From Campylobacter_A concisus_Y (GTDB taxonomy: Bacteria; Campylobacterota; Campylobacteria; Campylobacterales; Campylobacteraceae), in NCBI RefSeq assembly GCF_902460415.1, contig NZ_CABPTY010000004.1, positions 62,001-126,000 of the forward strand: a stretch of 64,000 bases of DNA. The letters are read 5' to 3'. The notes under the pieces are model-generated. The model saw only the letters and a list, made by a program, of their open reading frames with translations. It did no database searches and was not told the origin of the DNA. Positions 25,882 through 33,143 of the stretch are shown one piece after another; position 1 is the first letter of the stretch, and each line of letters starts with the position of its first letter. A program made the position numbers and the translations under genes.

Positions 25882-27365
25882 ATCACCTCCGCATTGGCTT
25901 TAGTACCGCCCATAGGCGTTGCACTTTTTGGCTCTGCCAAAATAGCTTTAGCAGAAGTTGATTTGTAGATATTGTAAGCAAACATCAAAAAGCCAATCAA
26001 ATACAAAAGTCCGCCAATAGCTCTAATGTAATAATAAGGTATAAGCACTACAACAGTATCAATAAATGAGTAGAGTAAATTTCCATAGCTGTCAGTCGCT
26101 CTCCACATCATACCTTGTGTGATACCGGCGATCCACATCGAAGCAAAGTATAAAACGATACCTGTTGTTTGTATCCAAAATTGAGCTTCCATTAAGGATT
26201 TTGAATAAATTTCGCGCTTAAAGACACGTGGCGTCATGTGATAAAGTGCTGCCATAGTCATAAAACCAACCCAGCCAAGTGCGCCATCATGTACGTGTCC
26301 TGGCACCCAGTCAGTATAGTGAGCTAGTGCATTTACAGATTTAATAGCTAAGATAGGGCCTTCAAGAGTTGAAAACATATAAAAAGTTGAAGCTAGAATC
26401 ATAAATTTAATAAGCGGACTCTCGCGAAGTTGTGTCCATTCGCCTTTCATTGTAAGAAGCATATTAATAGCTGAACCCCAAGAAGGTAAAATCAAAACAA
26501 TAGAAAAAACCGAACCCATAGTCTGCATCCAATCAGGCACAGCAGTATATATTAGGTGGTGACCGCCAGCCCAAAGATAGATAAACATAAGGCCCCAGAA
26601 TGAAAATAACGAAAGCTTATAAGAAAATATTGGCTGTCCGCTCTCTTTTGGTAAGAAATAATAAATTTGAGCGATGATCGCTACCGTAAACACAAATGCA
26701 ACTGCGTTGTGACCGTACCACCACTGAACCAAGGCATCATTTGAGCCAGCATACATTGAAACTGAGTGTAGCCATGAGCCATATCCACTAACTAGTCTTG
26801 TTGGAATTTCCATGTTATTAAATAGATAAAGCATAGCAACACCAAGAAATGTAGCAATGTAATACCAAACTGAAATGTAAAGTGTCTTCTCACGGCGTAT
26901 ACCAATAAGTCCAAATATACTTACGCCCCAAAGCACCCAGACTATTACTACTGCAATATCTAGTGGCCACTCAAGCTCGGCATACTCCTTAGATGTACTC
27001 TCGCCCATAAAAAGTGTCACAACAGCTAGAATCATAACAAGTATATAAAGCCAAAAATGAAGCTTACCAATGAACATCAAAAACGGAGATTCACTCATTG
27101 ACACTTTTAGAACACGCTGTCCTATGTAATACCAAGTGGCAAATATACCAGAGAGCATAAAACCAAAAATGATACCATTAGTATGAAGAGGACGCAATCT
27201 ACCAAATGCCGAATACTCACCAGCTATATAGTTTAGATCAGGACAGGCAAGCTGAAAAGCTACCAAAACACCAATAGCCATGCCAACAATACCAAAAAAT
27301 ATCGTGGAGAACATAAAGAGTTTTGCCACACTATAATCATAATGTAGCAACTGGGATGGTCTCAT
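25878..27365 (-). CDS. ccoN: Cytochrome c oxidase cbb3-type subunit I, CcoN
   Basis: 495 residues, about twelve membrane segments. Conserved haem and Cu-B ligand regions: LRPLHTNGIIFGF, QWWYGHNAVAF, GGHHLIY and VPGHVHDGALGWVGF. This is the catalytic subunit of the high-affinity terminal oxidase that lets microaerophiles respire at low oxygen. First gene of the operon; 92 bases separate it from the response-regulator gene upstream. Confidence 0.97.
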   Translation of the reverse strand: MRPSQLLHYDYSVAKLFMFSTIFFGIVGMAIGVLVAFQLACPDLNYIAGEYSAFGRLRPLHTNGIIFGFMLSGIFATWYYIGQRVLKVSMSESPFLMFIGKLHFWLYILVMILAVVTLFMGESTSKEYAELEWPLDIAVVIVWVLWGVSIFGLIGIRREKTLYISVWYYIATFLGVAMLYLFNNMEIPTRLVSGYGSWLHSVSMYAGSNDALVQWWYGHNAVAFVFTVAIIAQIYYFLPKESGQPIFSYKLSLFSFWGLMFIYLWAGGHHLIYTAVPDWMQTMGSVFSIVLILPSWGSAINMLLTMKGEWTQLRESPLIKFMILASTFYMFSTLEGPILAIKSVNALAHYTDWVPGHVHDGALGWVGFMTMAALYHMTPRVFKREIYSKSLMEAQFWIQTTGIVLYFASMWIAGITQGMMWRATDSYGNLLYSFIDTVVVLIPYYYIRAIGGLLYLIGFLMFAYNIYKSTSAKAILAEPKSATPMGGTKANAEVM

Positions 27366-27457
27366 AAATTTTCCTCCTAGTTAAATTTATATTAATTTTC
27401 GGTTATTTTAGAGTAGAAAAACTATAAAAAGACTTAATTAATATAAATTCTCTTTTA

Positions 27458-28141
27458 CTAGGAGAGTCTTCTATCTATTTTGTAACCAAGTCCAGGAACA
27501 TTTTTTATAAAATTACTACCGACTTTATCTCTGACACGTTTAACAAAGGTCCTAATAGCAGCCTCTGTCACGCTCTCGCCAACCCAAACAACATTTTTTA
27601 TTTCATCGTGAAGTACAAGCGTACCAAGTCTTTTTATGAGTAAAGATATAAAAGCAAGTTCTTTTTTCGTAAGAGAAATTTCAACACCATCTCTGATAAG
27701 CACACGTTTTATTTTATTAAAACTATATCCATTTGTAACCTGAATAATATTTGCTGTTTCTATCTTATTTTTAGCGACATTTTCTAAAGTAACCAAAAAA
27801 TCATCAAGATCAATCGGCTTTAAAACGTATTTATCAATACCAACATCTATCGCTTTTAGAAGTGTTTCTTTTTCACTATTTGTGCTAAAAACTATAATAG
27901 GTGTATCTTTTGAAATTTCTTTAATGCTTTTAGCCATATCAAGACCATTCATTATAGGCATAAAAACGTCTGTTATAACCATATTTGGATTATATTTTTT
28001 AAATTTCTTAAGTCCTTCATCGCCATTTTGAGCAGTGATAACTTTTTCGAATTTATCTCGCATAACTTCTTGTACTATTTTTTTACCATCTCCCTCATTC
28101 TCAACGATAAGAACAGTTAGATTATTAAGAATCTTGCTCAT
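27458..28141 (-). CDS. OmpR-family response regulator (BumR-like by position)
   Basis: 227 residues. Receiver domain with LIVENEG acidic cluster, phospho-acceptor Asp in VITDVFMP, switch Thr in VFST and Lys in VLKP; then a winged-helix DNA-binding domain (LTKKELAFISLLIKR, VTEAAIRTFVKRVRDKVG). In C. jejuni the regulator at this place, next to ccoN, is BumR, paired with BumS (Cj1491c/Cj1492c as I recall). No sensor gene follows here, so its partner must be elsewhere or absent. Confidence 0.88.
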   Translation of the reverse strand: MSKILNNLTVLIVENEGDGKKIVQEVMRDKFEKVITAQNGDEGLKKFKKYNPNMVITDVFMPIMNGLDMAKSIKEISKDTPIIVFSTNSEKETLLKAIDVGIDKYVLKPIDLDDFLVTLENVAKNKIETANIIQVTNGYSFNKIKRVLIRDGVEISLTKKELAFISLLIKRLGTLVLHDEIKNVVWVGESVTEAAIRTFVKRVRDKVGSNFIKNVPGLGYKIDRRLS

Positions 28142-28221
28142 TTATTCTTCCTTTTTGGTTATATTTATCAAACATCATAAATTTTGACGTAATTAACAAT
28201 TATTTCTCTCGCTTTGCCATC

Positions 28222-28887
28222 TTAGGCATTTGCTCTATACCCTAAAAATGATAGATAAATTCCATTTATTATCATTATGCTAGCCGAAATCTTAAACATT
28301 ATATCTTTAAATTTTTCATTTAAAATCCCAAATACAAAGCTAGCTAAAAGCATGGCTGGCAATGTACAAAGACCAAATACAAGCATTATAAAAGCCGAAT
28401 CAATAAAATTTGCACTTAAAATCCCAAGTGCCAAAAAATAATAAACCACACCACAAGGCAAAAAGCCATTTAGAAAACCAAGTAATAAAAAATTTGCTAA
28501 ATTTTTCTTTTGAATCCTTGTTTTTGCAATTCTTACTACAAAATTAAGCGCCTTTTGATTCTCTACAAATTTTAAAAGCTCACCCCTAAAAAGCAAGGCA
28601 ATACCGATAAACGCGATCATTAAGCCAATTATGAAAAATATCACACCTCTTACTTGCATGCTAAAGCTAATAACAGCTCCAAAGGCGCCAAACAAAGCTC
28701 CTAAAACTACATAAGCAAAAATTCTAGCTAAACTATAAAGTGTGCTTAGCATTAAAATTTCTCTCTTGCTTTTGCCTTTAAAAAATAGAGTCTGTAAGCT
28801 CAAAAATCCGCTACACATACCTACACAATGACTAAAGCTACCTAAAAATGCAACTGAGATAATCATGTAAAGGTTTATATTTTGCAT
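28222..28887 (-). CDS. UreH/DsbD-like membrane protein (sulfite exporter TauE/SafE-type annotation)
   Basis: 221 residues with about six membrane segments and paired motifs GSFSHCVGMCSGF and NGFLPCGVVYYFL, the Cys/Pro pattern of the UreH_2 family related to CcdA/DsbD. Members near cco genes are thought to help copper delivery or redox handling during cbb3 maturation. Starts 1 base after carA ends. Confidence 0.8.
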   Translation of the reverse strand: MQNINLYMIISVAFLGSFSHCVGMCSGFLSLQTLFFKGKSKREILMLSTLYSLARIFAYVVLGALFGAFGAVISFSMQVRGVIFFIIGLMIAFIGIALLFRGELLKFVENQKALNFVVRIAKTRIQKKNLANFLLLGFLNGFLPCGVVYYFLALGILSANFIDSAFIMLVFGLCTLPAMLLASFVFGILNEKFKDIMFKISASIMIINGIYLSFLGYRANA

Positions 28888-28888
28888 C

Positions 28889-30007
28889 TTATAAAATTTC
28901 TAAAAACTGCTTAAATATATATTTGCTCTCGCTTGGGCCACCACTTGCTTCTGGGTGGTGCTGGACCGAAAAGATCGGATAGTCTTTGTATCTCACGCCC
29001 TCGATCGTGTTGTCAAATAAATTTCTATGCGTCACAACAGCTACTTCTGCGATACTCTCTGGCACGTTGTAGTTGTGATTTTGTGTTGTTATCTCGATCG
29101 CTTTTGTCTCTAAATTTAGCACTGGGTGATTTGCTCCATGCTGACCAAATTTAAGCTTATATGTCTCGTATCCAAAGGCGTTTGAGAGTAACTGATGTCC
29201 AAGACAGATACCAAATATAGGTATCTTAGCCTCAATCATCTTTTTGATCTCGCCTATTTCGGCCTTTAAATTTTTTGGCTCACCAGGACCATTTGATAAA
29301 AATACCCCATTTATCTCACCATTTTTAAATTTTTCTATTAAAATTTCAGCCTTAGTGTCGTGTGGCACGACGATAACTTCAAGACCAGTTTCACATAGCT
29401 CGTTTAAGATATTTCTCTTTACGCCAAAGTCAAAAACAGCTATCTTTTTACCAATACTTTTTAACGGCTTATATGACTTTAAATTTCTATCCCAAGCACC
29501 TTTTTTATGCTCATATTCATCCATCGCACTAACTGTTTTTACGTAGTTTATATTTTCGATACGCCCGCTACTTTCAAGCCTGCGTTTTAGCTCGTCTTTA
29601 TCGCTTATTTGTGTTGAGATATAAGCCATCAAGGCACCTTCATCACGTAGCATCTTTGTAAGGTATCTAGTATCAATGTCATAAACGCCAAATTTACCTT
29701 GCTCTTCGAAAAATTTTCCCAAAGATTTTTGCGAGCGGTAGTTTGACGGAGTCTCGTTGTAGCTTCTCATTATAACGCCACTTGCATGAATTCTAAGACT
29801 CTCCATATCGTCTTCGTTTATACCTACTATGCCTATTTCTGGCATAGTAAAGACGATAAACTGACCAGCATAGCTTGGATCGCTCATGATCTCTTCATAG
29901 CCAGTCATCGAGGTATTAAAGACGAGCTCACCTGCACACTCGCCGTGAGCACCAAAAGCTTTTGCTTCTAAAAAAATACCATTTTCAATATAGATGTAAG
30001 CTTTCAT
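28889..30007 (-). CDS. carA: Carbamoyl-phosphate synthase small subunit
   Basis: 372 residues. N-terminal CarA domain (AYIYIENGIFLEAKAFG) and C-terminal class I glutamine amidotransferase with nucleophile Cys in FGICLGHQLL and His/Glu in SVQHHPEASGG. Supplies ammonia to CarB for arginine and pyrimidine synthesis. carB is 3.8 kb away on the same strand. The ATG overlaps the DUF507 stop by one base. Confidence 0.97.
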   Translation of the reverse strand: MKAYIYIENGIFLEAKAFGAHGECAGELVFNTSMTGYEEIMSDPSYAGQFIVFTMPEIGIVGINEDDMESLRIHASGVIMRSYNETPSNYRSQKSLGKFFEEQGKFGVYDIDTRYLTKMLRDEGALMAYISTQISDKDELKRRLESSGRIENINYVKTVSAMDEYEHKKGAWDRNLKSYKPLKSIGKKIAVFDFGVKRNILNELCETGLEVIVVPHDTKAEILIEKFKNGEINGVFLSNGPGEPKNLKAEIGEIKKMIEAKIPIFGICLGHQLLSNAFGYETYKLKFGQHGANHPVLNLETKAIEITTQNHNYNVPESIAEVAVVTHRNLFDNTIEGVRYKDYPIFSVQHHPEASGGPSESKYIFKQFLEIL

Positions 30008-30558
30008 TAAAGCATGCCTCTTTTTTTAAGCTCATCTTGATATAAACGCTCAAAGACAAGATCATATTCATCAGTTCCTGGGATTAGCTTATGTTTATAG
30101 TTTTGTATCATTTCATAGACATCATCTTCTATCTTCTCATAGCTTTTTAAGTACTCGTCTATTGAGTTATAAATCACATTTTTTACGCGATTTTCAGATA
30201 CATTATAATCAACAAGGCCGCTCTTCCAAATAGTTTCAAGCACTTTGTGAGCGATATTACTAAATCTATCTTCGTGGGTTAAGATTACATCAAATTCACC
30301 TGCAAGCTTCTTTTTAACGAGCCAAAACATATTTTTGCGGTCAATTTGCATAGTTTGCATCTCGTCTTCATTTTTCTCCAAAAGCTCATTTACTCGTTCA
30401 TCTAAAGCTCTTTCTTTTTGAATATCGACTGTTAAAATTTCACTTGTTTTTGCTACGATTGGCTCAATGCCTTTATTTAGTCTTACGAAACCACAATTTA
30501 GAAGATCTATTGCTATTTTATGTGAAATATACGGAACGTGTGGGAGTTTTAAACGCAT
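30007..30558 (-). CDS. DUF507 family protein
   Basis: 183 residues, helical and charged, starting MRLKLPHVPYISHKIAIDLL, the conserved N-terminus of DUF507. Function unknown. Located immediately upstream of carA with a one-base overlap, as in C. jejuni. Confidence 0.88.
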   Translation of the reverse strand: MRLKLPHVPYISHKIAIDLLNCGFVRLNKGIEPIVAKTSEILTVDIQKERALDERVNELLEKNEDEMQTMQIDRKNMFWLVKKKLAGEFDVILTHEDRFSNIAHKVLETIWKSGLVDYNVSENRVKNVIYNSIDEYLKSYEKIEDDVYEMIQNYKHKLIPGTDEYDLVFERLYQDELKKRGML

Positions 30559-30607
30559 TTTAAACCTTTAAATTTTTATGCCATTTTAACTAAATAAAGG
30601 TAAAACT

Positions 30608-31048
30608 TTACTTTGAAATTTTAACGACTTTATTATTATCGCTTCTTAAAAAATAAATTTCTCTTCGTCCTTCATAAAGTATCTTTCCATCAGTCTTTTG
30701 CTCATTTTCTAAATTTGATGAAATATCTAAAGATAGCGATTTGCTCATAAAATAATTCTCTCCTAAAGTGCGTCCAAAGTCAGGATACCAACTAAAAGCA
30801 CAAACTATCAGCAAAACCAAATAAAAGGCTCTAAAAATTTTTCTAAAAGGCGCGTAAAAAAAGCAATATCCAAATATAAAAAATACAGGCAAAAGCCATA
30901 AGAAAGGCACGTTATCAACAAAAATAACATTAAAATACTCGCTTATGCCATAGTAAGAAAAGTAGTTGTTGTAAATTCCAACAAATAGCGTAAAAATAGG
31001 AGCAAGGACAAATATAATACCCGTAAATAAAGCATTTAAAATTTTCAT
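30608..31048 (-). CDS. Hypothetical membrane protein
   Basis: 146 residues with three or four hydrophobic segments in the first ~90 (TGIIFVLAPIFTLFVGIY, FLWLLPVFFIFGYCFFY, AFYLVLLIVCAF) and a soluble C-terminus. An AAAGGAG ribosome binding site stands 5 bases before the ATG, supporting translation. No family recognised. Confidence 0.7.
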   Translation of the reverse strand: MKILNALFTGIIFVLAPIFTLFVGIYNNYFSYYGISEYFNVIFVDNVPFLWLLPVFFIFGYCFFYAPFRKIFRAFYLVLLIVCAFSWYPDFGRTLGENYFMSKSLSLDISSNLENEQKTDGKILYEGRREIYFLRSDNNKVVKISK

Positions 31049-31172
31049 AATCTCTCCTTTTGAGTGAGATTATATTAAACATAAGCTTTAATATTACTAG
31101 ATTTATGAAAGCTAGACTAAAATTCAAGGCAAAATACCATACATAGACATATACTGCTTCCAGCAATACTTT

Positions 31173-31200
31173 AAAAACAGTTTAGCTATAAGCTAAACTG
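31173..31200 (-). terminator. Intrinsic terminator of the carB/restriction operon
   Basis: CAGTTTAGCT (31178-31187) and AGCTAAACTG (31191-31200) make a perfect 10-bp stem with a 3-base loop; on the minus strand five T follow (31173-31177). It stands 12 bases after the stop of the carB remnant, so it was probably the original carB terminator and now ends the restriction-modification operon. Confidence 0.85.
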
Positions 31201-31211
31201 CCTTAAATTTA

Positions 31212-31338
31212 TTATTTTTTAGATAAATACTCTTGCAAGCTTTTTACCTCAAGTGCTTTGCCGGTTTGTACCGAGCTTAGCGACTTAGCAGCTGCAAGTG
31301 CTGCGCGGATCGTTGTAAAGTAAGGTATCTTGAATCTA
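31212..31338 (-). pseudogene. Detached carB 3' end (left target duplication)
   Basis: On the minus strand this encodes the last 41 residues of CarB (FKIPYFTTIRAALAAAKSLS onward) plus TAA, with two amino-acid differences from the intact CarB end (Ala to Ser, Glu to Lys). It has no start and no upstream part. Aligned without gaps to 33853-33979 it matches 105 of 127 bases by hand count. It is followed by the terminator, so it is probably the native end of carB left behind when the island entered. Confidence 0.93.
31212..31338. repeat. Direct repeat, left copy (carB 3' end)
   Basis: Left boundary of the restriction-modification island; partner of 33853-33979 in the same orientation. The homology stops at AATCTA (31333-31338), where the methyltransferase stop codon (TAG, 31336-31338) falls inside the repeat edge. 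Confidence 0.93.
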
Positions 31339-32151
31339 GACAAATTTTAAGCTCTCAAGCATTTTTATATCACTAAATTTATCTCTAAAATTTATAAAAT
31401 TTGCTTCTAGCTCAGCCTTTCGCTTAAGTGCAATATCTATAAATTCTGGTTCTTTTTCAATACCAACAAAATCTCTACCCAACAAATTTGCAGCTATGCC
31501 GGTTGTTGCAGAGCCTGCAAATGGATCACAAATGACACTATTTTCATTACTTGCCATCAAAATAAGCCTTATCAAAAGCGAAAGTGGTTTTTGTGTAGGG
31601 TGCTTACCGCATACTTTGTCCCAAGGAGAAATCGCAGCAAAACTCCACACATCTTTCATCTGTTTATCTCCATTTATCCGCTTCATAAGCTCATAGTTAA
31701 AGATGTGTTTATGTCTCTCATCTTTTCTAGCCCAAATGATCTGCTCAGTACTATGCGTTAGATACCTACAGCTAAAATTTGGCGGAGGATTAGTCTTTTG
31801 CCATGTAATGATATTTAAAATTTTATAATCAAGCTTTTGAAGCGCCCTACCGATAGAAAAGATATTGTGATATGTCCCACTTATCATTATACTGCCATTA
31901 TCACTAAGTGATCGCTTAGCAAGCTTGAGCCATTTTAGGTTAAATTCATCAATTTCATCGATATTTGTGCCCTCATCCCACTTACCTTTATTTACGCTAA
32001 CTATCTGCCCGCTTTGGATGCTAAGTCCGCCATTTGAAAGAAAATATGGTGGATCCGCAAAGATAAGATCAAACTCGCCTTTAAATTTAGCTAGTTCGCT
32101 AAAGCAGTCGCCATTTATGAGCCTAAAACCGTTATGCATTTTTAAGCTCAT
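31336..32151 (-). CDS. DpnA-type DNA adenine-N6 methyltransferase (GATC, DpnII-like system)
   Basis: 271 residues. Motif IV FADPPYFLSNGGLS near residue 31 comes first and motif I-like CDPFAGSATTGIAA near residue 220 comes later, the beta-class order. GTYHNIFSIGRALQ, TWQKTNPPPNFSCRYLTHST and GKHPTQKPL match M2.DpnII (DpnA), which methylates adenine in GATC. It protects host DNA from the adjacent DpnII-like nuclease. The gene overlaps the nuclease gene end by 20 bases; ATG 32139 is an alternative start. A DpnM/Dam-type partner methylase is absent from the island. Confidence 0.92.
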   Translation of the reverse strand: MSLKMHNGFRLINGDCFSELAKFKGEFDLIFADPPYFLSNGGLSIQSGQIVSVNKGKWDEGTNIDEIDEFNLKWLKLAKRSLSDNGSIMISGTYHNIFSIGRALQKLDYKILNIITWQKTNPPPNFSCRYLTHSTEQIIWARKDERHKHIFNYELMKRINGDKQMKDVWSFAAISPWDKVCGKHPTQKPLSLLIRLILMASNENSVICDPFAGSATTGIAANLLGRDFVGIEKEPEFIDIALKRKAELEANFINFRDKFSDIKMLESLKFV

Positions 32152-32455
32152 TTATAAAAAGGTGCAAATTTGCAAGATTATAAATCCTTACACTCTTATA
32201 GGCTTCTTGTAGCTTATTTCTAGCATCGTGCCAACCCCAGCCATCAGTGATCCAGATAAATTTATACTCTGGCAAATATGAGATCTTTTTGGCTATTTCG
32301 ATGTAGGCTCTTGCTACTTCGTTTAATTTCGAGCCACCGCCACTATAAAAATTTGCTTCGATTAGATAAGTGATATTTTGTATGCGAGTCGAAAAATCAA
32401 ATATCTTCACATCACTACCTAAATTTAATGAAAAATTTGAGCTTGATACTTCAGC
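32132..32455 (-). pseudogene. DpnII-like endonuclease, C-terminal segment
   Basis: Reads AEVSSSNFSLNLGSDVKIFD then STRIQNITYLIEANFYSGGG to the end LFINELKNA. An in-frame GTG at 32410 could start a 92-residue fragment, but it would lack most of the enzyme. Ends 20 bases inside the methyltransferase gene. Confidence 0.9.
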
Positions 32456-32474
32456 TTGAAAGCAGATATTTTCA
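32456..32474 (+). repeat. Inverted repeat, left arm (invertible segment)
   Basis: TTGAAAGCAGATATTTTCA. Reverse complement matches 32776-32794 at 18 of 19 positions. In the restored gene it encodes ENICFQ (residues 160-165). Confidence 0.95.
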
Positions 32475-32775
32475 CACTTTTTAGAGAATATCGAAGCTGC
32501 TTTGAGGTACTAAATTTACTAATTGCCGTTCGAGAAAGTGGTAGAAAAGTTGTGAGCTCAAGCGGCAGTTTACTTGAGCTAAAGAGTTATTTTGATGAGC
32601 CAGAGAAAATTTACAGCTTTCTTTTAGAGACTGGGCTTGATGAAGTTTTCAAGGATAGAAAAATTAAAAATTTATGTGATTATGTATTTGGCGTGGAAGT
32701 TGGACTTGATACAAACGCTAGAAAAAACCGCAGTGGAACAAATTTTGCGAATTTAATTTCAGAAAGGTTTCATTC
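32475..32775 (+). other. Invertible DNA segment carrying the middle of the endonuclease
   Basis: 301 bases between the inverted repeats. The plus-strand frame, open from TTG 32456 to TGA 32803, encodes restriction-enzyme residues 59-159 (TLFREYRSCFEVLNLLIAVR through NFANLISERFHS). It is not a separate gene: it has no start signal and its ends read out of the repeats into short unrelated tails. Confidence 0.92.
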
Positions 32776-32950
32776 TGAAAATATCTGTTTTCAAATCTTT
32801 TGAACCAAGCAAAGAATTTAAAGCATTAAGTTTGATAGCGACCTTCGCAAGGTTCTTAGAACATTTTTCAAAATCACAAAAGTAGCCAAGTGTAGCATTT
32901 GTCTCTTTTAAACTTGCCATAAATTCATCAAAAGGAGTTATATTATTCAT
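32759..32950 (-). pseudogene. DpnII-like endonuclease, truncated N-terminal product
   Basis: The 63-residue product made in the present orientation: 58 genuine residues and five from the wrong strand (RMKPF) before a stop. ATG 32950 overlaps the dpnD-like gene end by 8 bases; AAAGG-type signal upstream (AAGGTAAAAA). Unlikely to cut DNA. Confidence 0.9.
32776..32794 (+). repeat. Inverted repeat, right arm (invertible segment)
   Basis: TGAAAATATCTGTTTTCAA. One mismatch (T for C) against the reverse complement of 32456-32474. On the minus strand it encodes LKTDIF, residues 53-58. Confidence 0.95.
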
Positions 32951-33143
32951 TTTTTACCTTGATCTTTTGGCTTACTTGTGGACAAGATTTAAATTTCACC
33001 TCAGTAAGATCATCAGCTCCAAGCACGATCTCGCTCTTTTCATAAGCCTTTTTGGCGATCTTACATGCCTCATGCTGATCTTTTGCTTTAAACTTTATTT
33101 TTTTACTTAAAATTTCAGTTATCTCAACTTCAAATTCACTCAT
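32943..33143 (-). CDS. DpnD/PcfM-like small protein
   Basis: 66 residues. VEITEILSKKIKFKAKDQHE followed by AYEKSEIVLGADDLTEVKF matches the DpnD/PcfM family, small proteins that accompany Dpn-type restriction genes; function unknown. Its start overlaps the upstream stop by one base (TAATG) and its end overlaps the endonuclease start, so it is coupled to both. Confidence 0.8.
   Translation of the reverse strand: MSEFEVEITEILSKKIKFKAKDQHEACKIAKKAYEKSEIVLGADDLTEVKFKSCPQVSQKIKVKNE

Larger units (their letters stand above)
32132..32950 (-). pseudogene. DpnII/MboI family restriction endonuclease gene with inverted centre (OFF)
   Basis: Minus-strand codons 1-58 (from ATG 32950) match the MboI/DpnII N-terminus (FDEFMASLKETNATLGYF, LNALNSLLGSKDLKTDIF). 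Codons 160-272 match the C-terminus (TYLIEANFYSGGGSKLNEVA, FIWITDGWGWHDARNKLQEA). The middle (IYSFLLETGLDEVFKDRKIK, DYVFGVEVGLDTNARKNRSG) is encoded on the plus strand. In this orientation the gene stops after 63 residues. Flipping the segment between the repeats at 32456-32474 and 32776-32794 gives one 819-base, 272-residue frame, close to DpnII and MboI length (about 280-290), with both joints in frame. The enzyme would cut unmethylated GATC. Confidence 0.93.

Noticed and set aside
32456..32803. Plus-strand 115-codon frame as an independent gene
   Set aside because: It starts with TTG without a ribosome binding site and its sequence is the middle of the DpnII-like nuclease; it is the inverted segment.
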